Of a stretch of 64,000 bases of DNA, positions 46,357 to 55,146 are shown piece by piece. Position 1 is the first letter of the stretch; every line of letters begins with the position of its first letter. Origin of the DNA: Deinococcus sonorensis KR-87 (GTDB taxonomy: Bacteria; Deinococcota; Deinococci; Deinococcales; Deinococcaceae); the NCBI RefSeq assembly GCF_040256395.1, contig NZ_CP158299.1, forward strand, positions 1,331,501 through 1,395,500, given 5' to 3'. The notes beneath the pieces were generated by a model that was given only the letters and a program-made list of their open reading frames with translations, did not search any database and was not told where the DNA came from. Made by a program: the position numbers and the translations under genes.

Positions 46357-46946
46357 ATGAAATCTCAGAAATGTATAGAAAGTGCGGTTGCGGCGGTTCA
46401 AGCGTCCATGCGGCTGGTCTGGAATGAGTATGGAAACCTGATTGATCGCAGAGTTAGCGAGCGTAGTGTTGCGCATCGGCTTGCTGTCCACCTGGAAAAT
46501 TCTATCAAGGTTTCGATATAAATTGTGAGTATAATAGGAATCACAAAAAGCCAAAAACAGTCATGGTTTATGCAGAACACCTCCCAAAAAAGAAACTTAA
46601 AGAATTAGTGGATAGGATAATTAAAGCAGAGAAGATGGAGAGGCAAATTGCAGAGGCTATAATGCATTTCCGTATCAGTCCGTATCCTGATATAGTCATA
46701 CATAAACGTAACAGAAACGACGAGAACGCGGTAATAATCGAAGTAAAGTATAAAGATGATGAAAGAGGGGATGAGGGCAGAGAATATGATAGAGCTAAAA
46801 TTAAAGCGTTTACAGATTCAGAGCAGACACATAAGTATAAGTGTGGTGTATTTCTAGAAGTATCCTCCCAGGAAGCTATAATTGAGGTTTATAGCAAGGG
46901 ACAATACGTTCTAACAAGAAGTTTTCAGCGAGGCGCTCAAATCTAA
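46357..46946 (+). pseudogene. Frameshifted PD-(D/E)xK nuclease-like protein
   Basis: Frame 1 starts at the ATG 46357 (MKSQKCIESAVAAVQASMRLVW, then SERSVAHRLAVHLEN) and stops at 46519. The other frame continues as FYQGFDINCEYNRNHKKPK, then PDIVIHKR, AVIIEVKYKDD and HKYKCGVFLEV. HRLAVHLE followed by FDINCEYNR is the order expected in one intact protein, so a single-base loss near 46494-46500 in an A-run explains the break. The PD...ExK residues suggest an endonuclease fold. DNA is AT-rich, as in recent transfer. A short product could start at 46563. Confidence 0.65.
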
Positions 46947-47065
46947 TTCTTCTTGAAACCCAACGCTCCTGCTACAATCCCAGCAACTAAATCAAGCACA
47001 CGATGCCGTGCATATTTTTGTAATACAAACCCGAGGTCAACGAGCACAGACAATCCGCCTGCAGA
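46943..47065 (-). pseudogene. C-terminal remnant of a small membrane protein
   Basis: The minus strand carries SVLVDLGFVLQKYARHRVLDLVAGIVAGALGFKKN before a stop at 46943. The hydrophobic segment and basic end look like a real protein tail in AT-rich DNA. Upstream of about 47065 the sequence switches to high GC and the frame no longer makes sense, so the gene was cut at this junction. Confidence 0.4.
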
Positions 47066-47167
47066 CAAAGGCCTCACTGTGACCGCGCTTCGATCCAGCT
47101 GGGAGCAGGTGCTGGCAGCGCCCACCCGCGAGCCCGCGAGCGCTGGACCGCCTGGCTCAAGCACGGC

Positions 47168-47968
47168 GTGCTGCTCGATGGGCTGCCGGCCGTTCGCCTG
47201 AACGACATTGCGGACACCTATTACCTGAAGCTCTCCAGCGCCCACCTGCTGCTGGACGATCAGCCAGTTGCAACGCTCCACAACCCGGCCGCCACCCCAC
47301 CCGTCGTGCGTGATGGGGACACCGTGTACGTGCCGGTCACGATGATCGGGAGCGTCACGTATGTCGCCGCCACGGGCGACCTCAGCGTCCCGCACAGCGC
47401 CACCATCACCACCAGCGTGAACGTCCGCACGCTCGCCCTCTCCACCCGCACCGTGAAGGACCTGCTGCTGAAGGACCAGCAGCAGAAAGCGGCCGCGCAG
47501 CTCAAGGCGCAGCAGTTGGCCGAAGCGCAACGCAAGCAGCAGGCGCTGGCGGCCGAGGCGGCCCGGCAGGCGCGGATTCAGCAGCAGGCTGCGCAACAAC
47601 GCGCGGCAGCAGCAGCGGCAAAGCAGGCGCAGGTGGATCAGGCGGCCGATGCCGACGCAGCGAAGACGCTGCAGGTGGCCCAGAAGGCCGCGCCCGGCAT
47701 GCCGCTCTGGGCGGTTGGGAACGGCGTGTATGGCGTCAAAATCAAGGGCAATAAACTCTTTGTTCAGCTGGTGCGCGTCGCGAACAACAAGGTGACAGAC
47801 CAGTGCCACAACCAGACGCTCGACGGCCTGTACGTCACTCAGATCCTCAACACGGCCGGCACGCAGGGGGCCATGTACGTCACGTTCAATAGTGTCGGGG
47901 GCATTGGGCACGTCGCGTATACCCTCCGGCGCAGCGCGGCGCTGTGCGACTTCACGCCACTGCGCTGA
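47168..47968 (+). CDS. Stalk-domain protein, N-terminus probably lost
   Basis: A 266-aa frame from GTG 47168. The first 100 residues (LLDGLPAVRLNDIADTYYLKLSSAHLL, VVRDGDTVYVPVTMIG) resemble the copper amine oxidase N-like stalk domain of secreted proteins. A long Ala/Gln/Lys coiled coil follows (about residues 95-165), then a C-terminal beta domain with two cysteines. No signal peptide precedes it. Upstream, RWTAWLKHG in the same frame and LRSSWEQVLAAP in another suggest the 5' part is frameshifted or deleted, so it may be a pseudogene. Confidence 0.55.
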   Translation: MLLDGLPAVRLNDIADTYYLKLSSAHLLLDDQPVATLHNPAATPPVVRDGDTVYVPVTMIGSVTYVAATGDLSVPHSATITTSVNVRTLALSTRTVKDLLLKDQQQKAAAQLKAQQLAEAQRKQQALAAEAARQARIQQQAAQQRAAAAAAKQAQVDQAADADAAKTLQVAQKAAPGMPLWAVGNGVYGVKIKGNKLFVQLVRVANNKVTDQCHNQTLDGLYVTQILNTAGTQGAMYVTFNSVGGIGHVAYTLRRSAALCDFTPLR

Positions 47969-48091
47969 TGCCCCTCCACCACCCTCACCCGACCCGCCCA
48001 GCTTCCAGGCTGGGCGGGTCTCGTTTGTGTGTGCCAGCCGCCCCGCGCGGTCACCCACCTCCCCCGTACTGTGCCCCCAGGAGGCCCACGC

Positions 48092-48547
48092 ATGACCCTC
48101 GAATCCGCACCGCCCGTCACCATCGACGAGCACGGCCAGTTCATCCTGATGAATCAGTACGCGCAGGCGCACGAGCAGGCCGCCAGCCAGGTGTTCCTGC
48201 GCGTCGCCCGCTGGATCTCCAAGGGCCGCGAGCCGTGGCTGCAGCGCTCCTCCAACCTGATGGCCGAGAAACGCTTCTGCCCGGGGGCTGCGTGCTGGCC
48301 CCGGCGAGCACGCAGCACGGCAACATCCTGAACTGCATCGTGCAGGGCCCACCGAGCACGACCACGTCATAGGCGTCTTCCAATTCTCGTCGGCCCATCA
48401 GGGCGAGCCCTTTGAACACCAGGAAGGCTTCCGGTTCGACGACACGGAGTGTCGCCTCAGCTCGCCGGCCCTGTCCTTCAATGGTCGCGTCGGAGGCGTG
48501 CTGCAGAGCAAGTCTGATGCCCTTAGAGACCGAGGAGCCGGGCCTTA
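48092..48547 (+). pseudogene. Gene decayed by two frameshifts
   Basis: CAGGAGG and an ATG at 48092 start MTLESAPPVTIDEHGQFILMNQYAQAHEQ, running to LMAEKR near 48270. The next frame continues LPGGCVLAPASTQHGNILNCIVQG to a stop at 48370. A third frame carries EHDHVIGVFQFSSAHQGEPF to RVGGVLQSKSDAL and stops at 48545-48547. The three pieces abut in order, as in one protein of about 150 aa. The family is not recognised. It overlaps the end of the convergent SHOCT gene. Confidence 0.55.
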
Positions 48548-49488
48548 GCCGCGTCGAACTCAGTTTGAGTCAAGATTCCGCTATCCCGCAGGCTTGCGAG
48601 CTTCTGTAGTTCGTCAGCCACGGAGACCTGCGGCACGTTGACGGGAACGGCCAGCACTTTCGGTTGCCGCGCCTCATGCATCCGCTCCTCAATGAAGTTG
48701 GCGATTTCGCGGGCCTGCGGTAGCAGGCTACGATTGATCTGAACGACATTCTCCATCTGCCCAGTGGCCCCAGGCCCGGACGACCGTCCCGCACCCTCGG
48801 TGGACCCTGGTACGGTGATCTGGATGCGGCCGATCAGCGCGCCGCAGCTGACTTCGACACTGGTGATCGCGTCGAAGGGATAGCTCTTGACCTTCTGGCC
48901 GAACATCGCCTGAGCGGCGTGGCCGCCCTTGACGATCAGTACCCGCTGATCCGTCACCACTAGACCCTCACCAATCACTTGAATCTCACGCATCACGGCC
49001 TCACCTGGACGAAGCGTGGCGCGAACCGCGTCTCCAAGCTTCCCCGCCATCGTGGTGTGGCCGGAGAGGGTCTGCACCGGGGCCGGCGCCCGGCCGAATA
49101 CATCCAGTCGCCTGGAGAGGATCGCATGGAACTCCTTGACCCGCTTCAGGTTGGCGGCGTCGTTCTGCACGGTGAGTTCGTGTCCAGGCAGGAACGTCTG
49201 GGTGCTCTTCACCCGAAACTTCTTCACCAAGCCGGTTTCATCAAGCACAGTATCGATGATGTCGGTCAGCGGAAACGAGAAAACCTTGCCTACAGCGGCC
49301 GTCATCATGCCAGCCCGGATGAGCAGCAGTCGGTGCTCGGTCAGGATGGCCGCTTCACCCATGTTGGTCTTCACCTCGGCGAGGATGGGTTCGCCTGCCT
49401 GCAGGGCGGCGGTGACGTTGTCTCCCAATCCACCCTGGAGTTCCGTGTGCCGCTTGAACGAGGGGCTGATATCAAGGAAGTCGGTCAT
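48523..49488 (-). CDS. PH-like and SHOCT domain protein
   Basis: A 321-aa cytoplasmic protein. Two bacterial PH-like (YokE/bPH) modules are suggested by the repeated pattern: AALQAGEPILAEVKTNMGEAAILTEHRLLLIRAG, then RATLRPGEAVMREIQVIGEGLVVTDQRVLIVKGG, each followed by FPLTDI/YPFDAI and a V-strand. The C-terminal 32 residues are a SHOCT motif (DELQKLASLRDSGILTQTEFDAAKARLLGL), usually an oligomerisation element. Function is unknown. Confidence 0.78.
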   Translation of the reverse strand: MTDFLDISPSFKRHTELQGGLGDNVTAALQAGEPILAEVKTNMGEAAILTEHRLLLIRAGMMTAAVGKVFSFPLTDIIDTVLDETGLVKKFRVKSTQTFLPGHELTVQNDAANLKRVKEFHAILSRRLDVFGRAPAPVQTLSGHTTMAGKLGDAVRATLRPGEAVMREIQVIGEGLVVTDQRVLIVKGGHAAQAMFGQKVKSYPFDAITSVEVSCGALIGRIQITVPGSTEGAGRSSGPGATGQMENVVQINRSLLPQAREIANFIEERMHEARQPKVLAVPVNVPQVSVADELQKLASLRDSGILTQTEFDAAKARLLGL

Positions 49489-50070
49489 GGTCCCATTCCA
49501 ACACGCCCGTTCTTACAAGTAGCAAACAAGTGTTGGCTCTGAAGGCCATGTCGCGTTTGTCCGTCGCTTTTGCTCAGTGGTTCTCGTCAGGGCATCCTGC
49601 TCGGCACATCCGTGCTACAAAAGACAACACAGCGGGTATCTGACAATTCCTTTTTTAGCTCTTGACTCATCCAGACATTTATTGACTGAGCTCTGGTTGA
49701 TCCTATTCTCTGAACGCAAACGCTGTGCCCAGCCAATAAAACGCGCTCATGGCCACTCGACTGGTTGCAAGTGGCGTCCGTAACAGCGCTGAATACGTGC
49801 TCACGCATGTGATGGTTGAAGAGAAGTCCATGTCGGGAGGCCTGTTTTTCCCGCCCAGTGGGGACGAAGGCAGTTTCTACCTCGACATCTTCGGGATCAG
49901 CCACATTCGAGAGGCTTTTGAAGAACAACATCCGATCAAGAGGCGATGGACCGAGCGTTTGTGACTTTGGATAAGAAACCGCCGGCTCAGAGTTGATCGG
50001 CTGATCTTCATCCTCGCGCCCTGCCAACATATGCGTCCGTGTGAGGACGGTACACCGGGTAGGCTAAGCC
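49489..50070. other. 582-bp stretch without recognisable gene
   Basis: A 71-aa plus-strand frame at 49749-49964 (MATRLVASGVRNSAEYVLTHVMVEEKSM..., with FYLDIFGISHIREAFEEQHPIKRRW) is the best candidate but lacks a ribosome site and a known family. The rest looks decayed. Confidence 0.4.
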
Positions 50071-50991
50071 ATGACGATCCTACTAGCCTTCATCTGGCTG
50101 GCCTGCAGCATCATGTTCGTTGTTGCGCTTGTCCGAGCGTTTAGGAAAAAAGGCAAAAAGCGTGTGGTAGCGTACTGGTTCATCGGCGGTTTTGCGGCGT
50201 TGATCATCTCGACAATGGTCGATCCGCCAGTTGCCAGCGAGGCGGCCAGCAAACCAGCCACTCCATCCGCAGCTGCTAAAAACGCGAGTAACGCGAAGAC
50301 TACCGTGGCACCGAAACAAGATCCTAACGCAGATAAGCTCAAAACGCTTCAGAAGCTACTTCCGGACAGCTGTAAGCATGATGTATCTGAAAGATACGAT
50401 TACTTGGCTGCCAACCCAGAAAATGTATTCGTCGTCGTACCTGCAACCATACGAGGTGACAAGGTGGTCATGCAGGTGAAGGCCAAGAACGTAAAGTTTA
50501 CCTGCTCGCTCAGTTTGAGAAGCCAGGATGTCGCCCTGCAGTTTTCAGATTCAGCGCAAGGCAAAAAAATCGAGGCTCAGCATGAGGCAGCGATGCAGCA
50601 GCAGGCTGCTGATGCACAAGCTGCCGCAAACCGCCAGATGGTTGCAGACCAGATTCGAGAAACCTGCAACAACGTAAAGGTCGTTATTGACGCCTTCAAC
50701 TGGAGTATGGACGATGACTTCGTGCACACTAATGGGCAAGTCACAAACGTCAGCGGAGAAAGCATGGACAGCCTGGAAGCGGAGATTTCGTTCTACACGG
50801 CTGACGGGACCTTTGTGAAAAGCGACGATGCCTTCCTGAAGTACGATCCGGTGCTGCCGAACCAGACGTCACCGTTTGAAGGCATCACAACTGGAAACCC
50901 GTCCATGGCCACTGCCCACATCCGAATCAAGGAAATCTTTGGTGGCGAGATCGATGCCATGGACCGCGCAACCTATAACAAGAGCTGCTGA
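50071..50991 (+). CDS. Membrane-anchored FxLYD-domain protein
   Basis: A 306-aa protein. Two N-terminal membrane helices (ILLAFIWLACSIMFVVALV and VVAYWFIGGFAALIISTMV) frame a short basic loop (RAFRKKGKKR). An Ala/Pro/Lys linker, a mixed domain and a Gln/Ala coiled coil follow. The C-terminal FVHTNGQVTNVSGESMDSLEAEISFYTADG, then LPNQTSPFEG is an FxLYD-type extracytoplasmic beta module. The role is unknown. A strong terminator follows the stop. Confidence 0.7.
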   Translation: MTILLAFIWLACSIMFVVALVRAFRKKGKKRVVAYWFIGGFAALIISTMVDPPVASEAASKPATPSAAAKNASNAKTTVAPKQDPNADKLKTLQKLLPDSCKHDVSERYDYLAANPENVFVVVPATIRGDKVVMQVKAKNVKFTCSLSLRSQDVALQFSDSAQGKKIEAQHEAAMQQQAADAQAAANRQMVADQIRETCNNVKVVIDAFNWSMDDDFVHTNGQVTNVSGESMDSLEAEISFYTADGTFVKSDDAFLKYDPVLPNQTSPFEGITTGNPSMATAHIRIKEIFGGEIDAMDRATYNKSC

Positions 50992-51008
50992 TACCAGCCA
51001 TCCGACAC

Positions 51009-51034
51009 ACCGCCCCCACCGGGGCGGTTTTTTC
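51009..51034 (+). terminator. Rho-independent terminator
   Basis: ACCGCCCC, a CACC loop and GGGGCGGT form an 8-bp stem followed by six T. It lies 18 nt after the FxLYD gene. Confidence 0.9.
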
Positions 51035-51300
51035 TTGCCCTGAGAATGGTTATGAGCACCAGCGCCGACAACGCTACCTGGACATCACCACCGACGCCAG
51101 CAGGGCACCAACGATTTTAAGGAAGGGAGATGCTCAGGGCATTGGCAAGGGATGGTCGGCTACAGCTAATCCTTGACCATTCCAGGAGATGCGTTGAGTT
51201 ATAGGTCCTGATGACCCTCACGTCGTTTTTTACACTGATAAAGTTCAGAGCTGTAAGTGCACGGTGACGCTGCCAGTTTAGCCGTGACGCGCTCGGTGGT
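51035..51300. other. Intergenic, no recognisable gene
   Basis: Short frames only; no ribosome site or family signature was seen on either strand. Confidence 0.4.
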
Positions 51301-51515
51301 TTATTTCTGGCCCCGCACACTCATAAACGCCTCCTTACAGGTGCCCGCTGCAGGTACTGGTGCATCACCCGCCACCGTCAGCTTATTGGCCGGCTTCAGC
51401 TCCCCCGCGCCTAGTTTCGTGATGATCCCGGCCAGCGGCTCGTTCGCGCCGGGTCCGGGTGACCTCGATTTATGTAGCGCTCCACCAGCGGGCCATCCAG
51501 CAGCGTGACCGCCGA
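51301..51515 (-). pseudogene. C-terminal remnant of a protein broken by frameshift
   Basis: The minus strand reads AVTLLDGPLVERYINRGHPD in one frame, then GANEPLAGIITKLGAGELKPANKLTV and GTCKEAFMSVRGQK in another, ending at the stop 51301-51303. The two pieces adjoin near 51450 and look like the end of a single protein. The family is not recognised and there is no start. Confidence 0.45.
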
Positions 51516-51570
51516 CTACAGTCCTTTGACCTTTCGATAACAGACCAATCCGAGCCTGCGCTTAGGTGGT

Positions 51571-52161
51571 TTAGAAATCGCTGGCTTTTGACCTTCTGTC
51601 GACTTCGACATCGTAGAGAGGAGAGACGTATTCAATACTCGCATACACGTCCTTGTTGTTGACGTATGGGGTGGACACTTGCAGATTGATCAGATAACCC
51701 GAATCCACAAAGAACCATCCTTTGGAGAGTTCGGCCTTGCCGTCTGCAATGTCTCTGAGGTCAAGGAACTCGTCTTTCCACTGGCGGGTGTCTGTCTCTT
51801 TGCCTCGTCCGTACTTAGAGTCGAGGAAGGTCGAATATGTGTTGTAGATGGTGATCTGCTTGGATGGGTAGCTGGGAGGCCTGAAGATGACGCTGGTCCC
51901 AACGATCTGGTCTTTGTTGTTGAACCACATCGTGATTCGCACTGGCACGTTGTCAATGACCCCGGTGAATAGCCGGTCGTTGGTTCCCTTCTGCGGCAGA
52001 GCGGAGTCGTAGACGTAGCCATGCTTCGCCATGTTGGCTTTCACGGCTGCGAAATTGCTGTACCAGACAGTATCCGCAAAGCTCGGCTTTGCAGTGGTGC
52101 TGTTTACAGCGAGTGCCGAGCCGCACAGAAGGAGTCCGACCGCCAATAGGGTTCGTTTCAT
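51571..52161 (-). CDS. Secreted protein of unknown function
   Basis: A 196-aa protein with a Sec signal peptide (MKRTLLAVGLLLCGSALAVNS). The mature part is mixed alpha/beta (VRITMWFNNKDQIVGTSVIF, ITIYNTYSTFLDSKYG, GYLINLQVSTPYVNNKDVYASIEYVSP). GGAGGC precedes the ATG at 52161. Codon use is less GC-rich than the core genes. The family is not recognised. Confidence 0.68.
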   Translation of the reverse strand: MKRTLLAVGLLLCGSALAVNSTTAKPSFADTVWYSNFAAVKANMAKHGYVYDSALPQKGTNDRLFTGVIDNVPVRITMWFNNKDQIVGTSVIFRPPSYPSKQITIYNTYSTFLDSKYGRGKETDTRQWKDEFLDLRDIADGKAELSKGWFFVDSGYLINLQVSTPYVNNKDVYASIEYVSPLYDVEVDRRSKASDF

Positions 52162-52508
52162 GCTTGCCTCCAAGAGACAGCATGTCATTCCAGTAGACGA
52201 TAGTGATGCAGATGTGACGGGTAGCCTAGATCTTCTACGCCGATCACAACATCCAGCGTCTACGCACGGATGTACAGTCCTGATCCGCCGATGTGCGTCC
52301 TGGCCATTGACCACGCCCGCCTCCTGGGCATCGTTGCGGAACTCTCGCAGGACGAGTTCCAGCACAGTCAACCTTGGCCGCCGCTACCGAACGTCCAACT
52401 GGATGGACGAAGATCCATAGACCTGATGATCGACAGCTTGGACGTGGCATTTAGGATCGCGCCGCACCCAGGTATACACACTTCAAGGCGCACGCGACGC
52501 CGGCCGTC
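52162..52508. other. Unassigned stretch between secreted-protein gene and IS remnant
   Basis: A plus-strand frame at 52270-52512 (MCVLAIDHARLLGIVAELSQDEFQHSQ...) looks partly coding but has no ribosome site and no family I recognise. It may be another decayed gene. Confidence 0.35.
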
Positions 52509-52616
52509 CTAAGTGGTGATTCGGCGACACCGTTTCATCTGGAGCATGAACCGTTCCACCCGGTTCCGCTCTCGATCCTCCGAATGGATTTGGGTGGGTA
52601 TCGCGCTCCAGGCACT
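52509..52616 (-). pseudogene. C-terminal fragment of an IS5-family transposase
   Basis: The minus frame ends DRERNRVERFMLQMKRCRRITT and a stop at 52509-52511. ERNxVERFxxxxKxxRRIxT is the C-terminal catalytic-Glu region of IS5-type DDE transposases. Nothing of the N-terminal part is present and no inverted repeat is clear. Confidence 0.6.
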
Positions 52617-52840
52617 CCACCGCAGTAAGTCGCCGTTCTTCCACCTGCGCACTGATGTTGATTGTCATCATAACGTCCCGCGTCCTGTCTGTGCCAACCT
52701 ACGCCGACATCAATAGTTACAGGAAGTGATCAATCCGTAGGAAACTCACCCCCTCGCAATTCCAGCATCAAACTTTGTTGAAAACTTAACAATACACACA
52801 TGCGTCTGGCTGGTGCATCGTATCTACATATGGTTTAAGG

Positions 52841-53281
52841 GTGAAAACTCAAGTCATAGCCGTGATGGCACTCTGTGTAGGACTCGCCGCCTGTGGAGAG
52901 CGCAAGAGCGATTCGGCATCATTCACGCCACCAGCAAACTTTGATACGACGGTTGGGTCATGCAATCCGGATTTTGCATACCCACCAGGCACAGTCTGTT
53001 CTTCCCCCACGCCCGTGACATCCGGCATGCGTCTCACCGTCGAGACCATCAATTGTCCTGCCACCATCGGTTACTCCACACCCAGTGGTGCATCGTCCTT
53101 ACAGGCGACATCATTCGACAAAACGTTTCCGACAGCGTCCGGGCAGATTGTTTCGTTAGCGGCCCAGAGTACCTGCGGTGCGAGCGGCTCGGCGACCGTG
53201 CGCATATACCGCAATGGCACGTTGGTAGCATCTGACTCGAAAGTGGGGCCGGATGTAGCTCGTGCCTCCGCAACGTATTAA
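52841..53281 (+). CDS. Small lipoprotein
   Basis: A 146-aa protein from GTG 52841, starting MKTQVIAVMALCVGLAACGERK with a lipobox (LAAC). The mature domain is beta-rich with four cysteines in pairs (VGSCNPDF, GTVCSSP, TINCPATIG, QSTCGASG), suggesting two disulfides. Function is unknown. Its stop lies about 50 nt before the next secreted-protein gene, possibly an operon. Confidence 0.65.
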   Translation: MKTQVIAVMALCVGLAACGERKSDSASFTPPANFDTTVGSCNPDFAYPPGTVCSSPTPVTSGMRLTVETINCPATIGYSTPSGASSLQATSFDKTFPTASGQIVSLAAQSTCGASGSATVRIYRNGTLVASDSKVGPDVARASATY

Positions 53282-53333
53282 CCCCGTGCAGAGGTTGAGT
53301 ACGGCTCTTGGTCGTGGTGGCCACCTTGGTGCG

Positions 53334-53804
53334 ATGTTGGTGACGCTGCTCGGTATAAGCACGAGTTCTGCGGCATCTTGTCAGTTGACCCCTGGCTTCT
53401 TGCTGGGATCGACAGCACGGCAGCCTAAGAGCATTTCCATTGAATGTACGCCGAAAACTACGCAGACACTGGCAGAGATAGCTAAGGAAATCCACCGAAC
53501 TTACCCGCAGCTGACCCCTGTGACCGACGCGGAGGCTTACCGAGTAGCAGATTACCGGGACGGATTAAGCCTCCTCCAAAATGCTTTCGACAGAATCGAC
53601 TATCAGCCCGATGTACAGGGTCGTCTGAGTGGAGGTAGTGGACGCTGGGTGATTTTCACCAGTCAAAATCACCCGACACGCCACGTCTTGGCCTATGGAC
53701 TCCTGGGTGAGCCTCTCGACCGCATCTACCTTTTCTTTCTTGATGGTGAGTTGACGGATCCTGCTCACCCGGAACCAATCCCAGCACCGCCAGACGAACG
53801 CTGA
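53334..53804 (+). CDS. Secreted hypothetical protein
   Basis: About 156 aa from ATG 53334, beginning MLVTLLGISTSSAASCQL, a short Sec signal. The frame stays open upstream to 53262, so an earlier GTG/TTG start is possible. The mature part includes KSISIECTPKTTQTLAEIAKEI, DGLSLLQNAFDRID and WVIFTSQNHPTRHVLAYGL. The family is not recognised. Confidence 0.55.
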   Translation: MLVTLLGISTSSAASCQLTPGFLLGSTARQPKSISIECTPKTTQTLAEIAKEIHRTYPQLTPVTDAEAYRVADYRDGLSLLQNAFDRIDYQPDVQGRLSGGSGRWVIFTSQNHPTRHVLAYGLLGEPLDRIYLFFLDGELTDPAHPEPIPAPPDER

Positions 53805-54000
53805 CGCTGGCTATCGGAGATCTAGCGCTCCATACGGCCGCACAACTGCAGACAGCCCAGTACAAATGTCGTCAGGACTTACAGCGAAATATTCAGCGGA
53901 TCCCCTTGGGAGAAACGGAAGGTGACCTCCAGGGTAGCTTGGAGGGACACAGCGAGCGCTCACAAGTCTGCGACCTCTAGCTCGTTAGTGATGAAGTCAG
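53805..54000. other. Short intergenic stretch
   Basis: Nothing recognised on either strand. Confidence 0.4.
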
Positions 54001-54201
54001 CTAGACTGTCGTCCATCCAACCTTCCAGCTCCAGTCACTCAAGCCGTGCCTGCGGATGACCCTCAGGGCCAGGGTGTTATCCAGGTCGGCGCGCAACAGC
54101 AACCGAATGTTCTGATTGAATAGGGCTTCCACACCACTCCAGGTGGTCGTGGGCGCGGAGTCAAGGTCAACGAGCTGTTCTGGCAGATCGTCGTTGGTCA
54201 C
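54001..54201 (-). CDS. Possible 66-aa ORF separated from its promoter by the IS
   Basis: A frame from GTG 54201 with a GAGGAG ribosome site, encoding an acidic N-terminus (TNDDLPEQLVDLDSAP) and FNQNIRLLLRADLDNTLALRVIRRHG, DWSWKVGW. The family is not recognised. The IS terminal repeat begins only 20 nt upstream of the start, so the native promoter has probably been displaced. Confidence 0.4.
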   Translation of the reverse strand: MTNDDLPEQLVDLDSAPTTTWSGVEALFNQNIRLLLRADLDNTLALRVIRRHGLSDWSWKVGWTTV

Positions 54202-54220
54202 AGTAAGGCTCCTCTGGCTA

Positions 54221-55138
54221 GGGTCTGCCTGACGAATTAGAGCCAGAGCATGATGCAGGCGATGTGTACGACCGCAAGGAAATGCCAGCCGCGCTTGTCA
54301 TACCGGGTAGCGACTGCTCTAAAGTCCTTCAGTCAATTGATGCAGCGCTCGACGAGATTTCGTTTCTTGTAGGCTTCCAGGTCATGGCGAGGCGGAGGTC
54401 CGCCCCGCTGTCCCCTTTTCAGGCGAGCCTTCCGAGCGTTTTCGCGCTCCGGACAGATACATCGAATTCCACGGGCCCGAAGGGCCCGTCGATACACGCC
54501 GGCTCCATATGCCCGGTCCATTCGTAGACTGGTCGGACGCTTTCTGGGACGACCTTTCACCACCCGTGGAGCCCGGACCGCGTCCAGGAGCGGCACGAGA
54601 AAGGTTGGATCCGAGGCTTGCCCGGCAGCCACCAGGACGGCCAAGGGTCGTCCACGACCCTCACTCAGACGTGGATTTTACTAGTGCGTCCACCTCGGCT
54701 GATCCTGAGCCATTCGTCAGCGCAGCTCCCCTTTTTTCTGCTGTAGGAACGATCTTCCTGGCCCCAGTCGCGCTCCGCTGTTCCCGGATATGGGCACGGT
54801 CCACAGCGGCCTTGTCCCAGTCGATCTCGCCGTGCTGATCTGCCGTCGCCTGGAGCATCTGGAGCAGGCGTAACCACGTGCCGTCTCTCGACCAGCGGAC
54901 GAACCGGTCGTAACAGGTCTGCCAAGGCCCATACCGACGCGGCACATCCCGCCAGGGAGCGCCCGTCTTGATTCGCCACAGGATGCCGTTCAGTACCTTC
55001 GGGTGTGGCGTGTAGGGTTGGCCGCGCCTCGGGTTCTTCGGCAGCCTGGGTTGCAACGCAACGCACTGCTGCGCCGTTAGATCCGTGCGGTGCATCCCCG
55101 AATCTACGCACTTCAGATGAGTTCCGTCAGACAGACCC
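54221..55138 (-). mobile_element. Degenerate IS5-family insertion sequence (918 bp)
   Basis: Terminal repeats GGGTCTGCCTGACGAA (54221, plus) and GGGTCTGTCTGACGGA (ending at 55138, minus) match at 14 of 16 positions. Between them lies one leftward transposase gene. Length and repeat form are typical of IS5-family (IS427/IS1031-like) elements. No flanking target duplication was seen, and the transposase is broken, so the copy is probably inactive. Confidence 0.8.
54237..55095 (-). pseudogene. IS5-family transposase, interrupted
   Basis: From ATG 55095 the protein reads [42 protein letters not shown], then [17 protein letters not shown], a textbook IS5 N-terminus. An A6G4 tract near 54726-54735 is a possible programmed -1 frameshift site, after which [11 protein letters not shown] follows. 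A further frame change near 54660 is needed to reach [21 protein letters not shown] interrupts [21 protein letters not shown]. At least one of these breaks is a true disabling mutation. Confidence 0.8.
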
Positions 55139-55146
55139 AAGTGGGT

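Noticed and set aside
46943..48370. A 475-aa minus-strand frame
   Set aside because: Most of it is the shadow of the stalk-domain protein; only the last 35-40 residues in AT-rich DNA look like a real remnant.
49587..50030. A 147-aa minus-strand frame
   Set aside because: No ribosome site, no family resemblance and irregular codon use; treated as non-coding.
54221..55138. An active insertion sequence
   Set aside because: The transposase needs more than one frame change and contains an in-frame TGA near its C-terminus, so the element is almost certainly dead.
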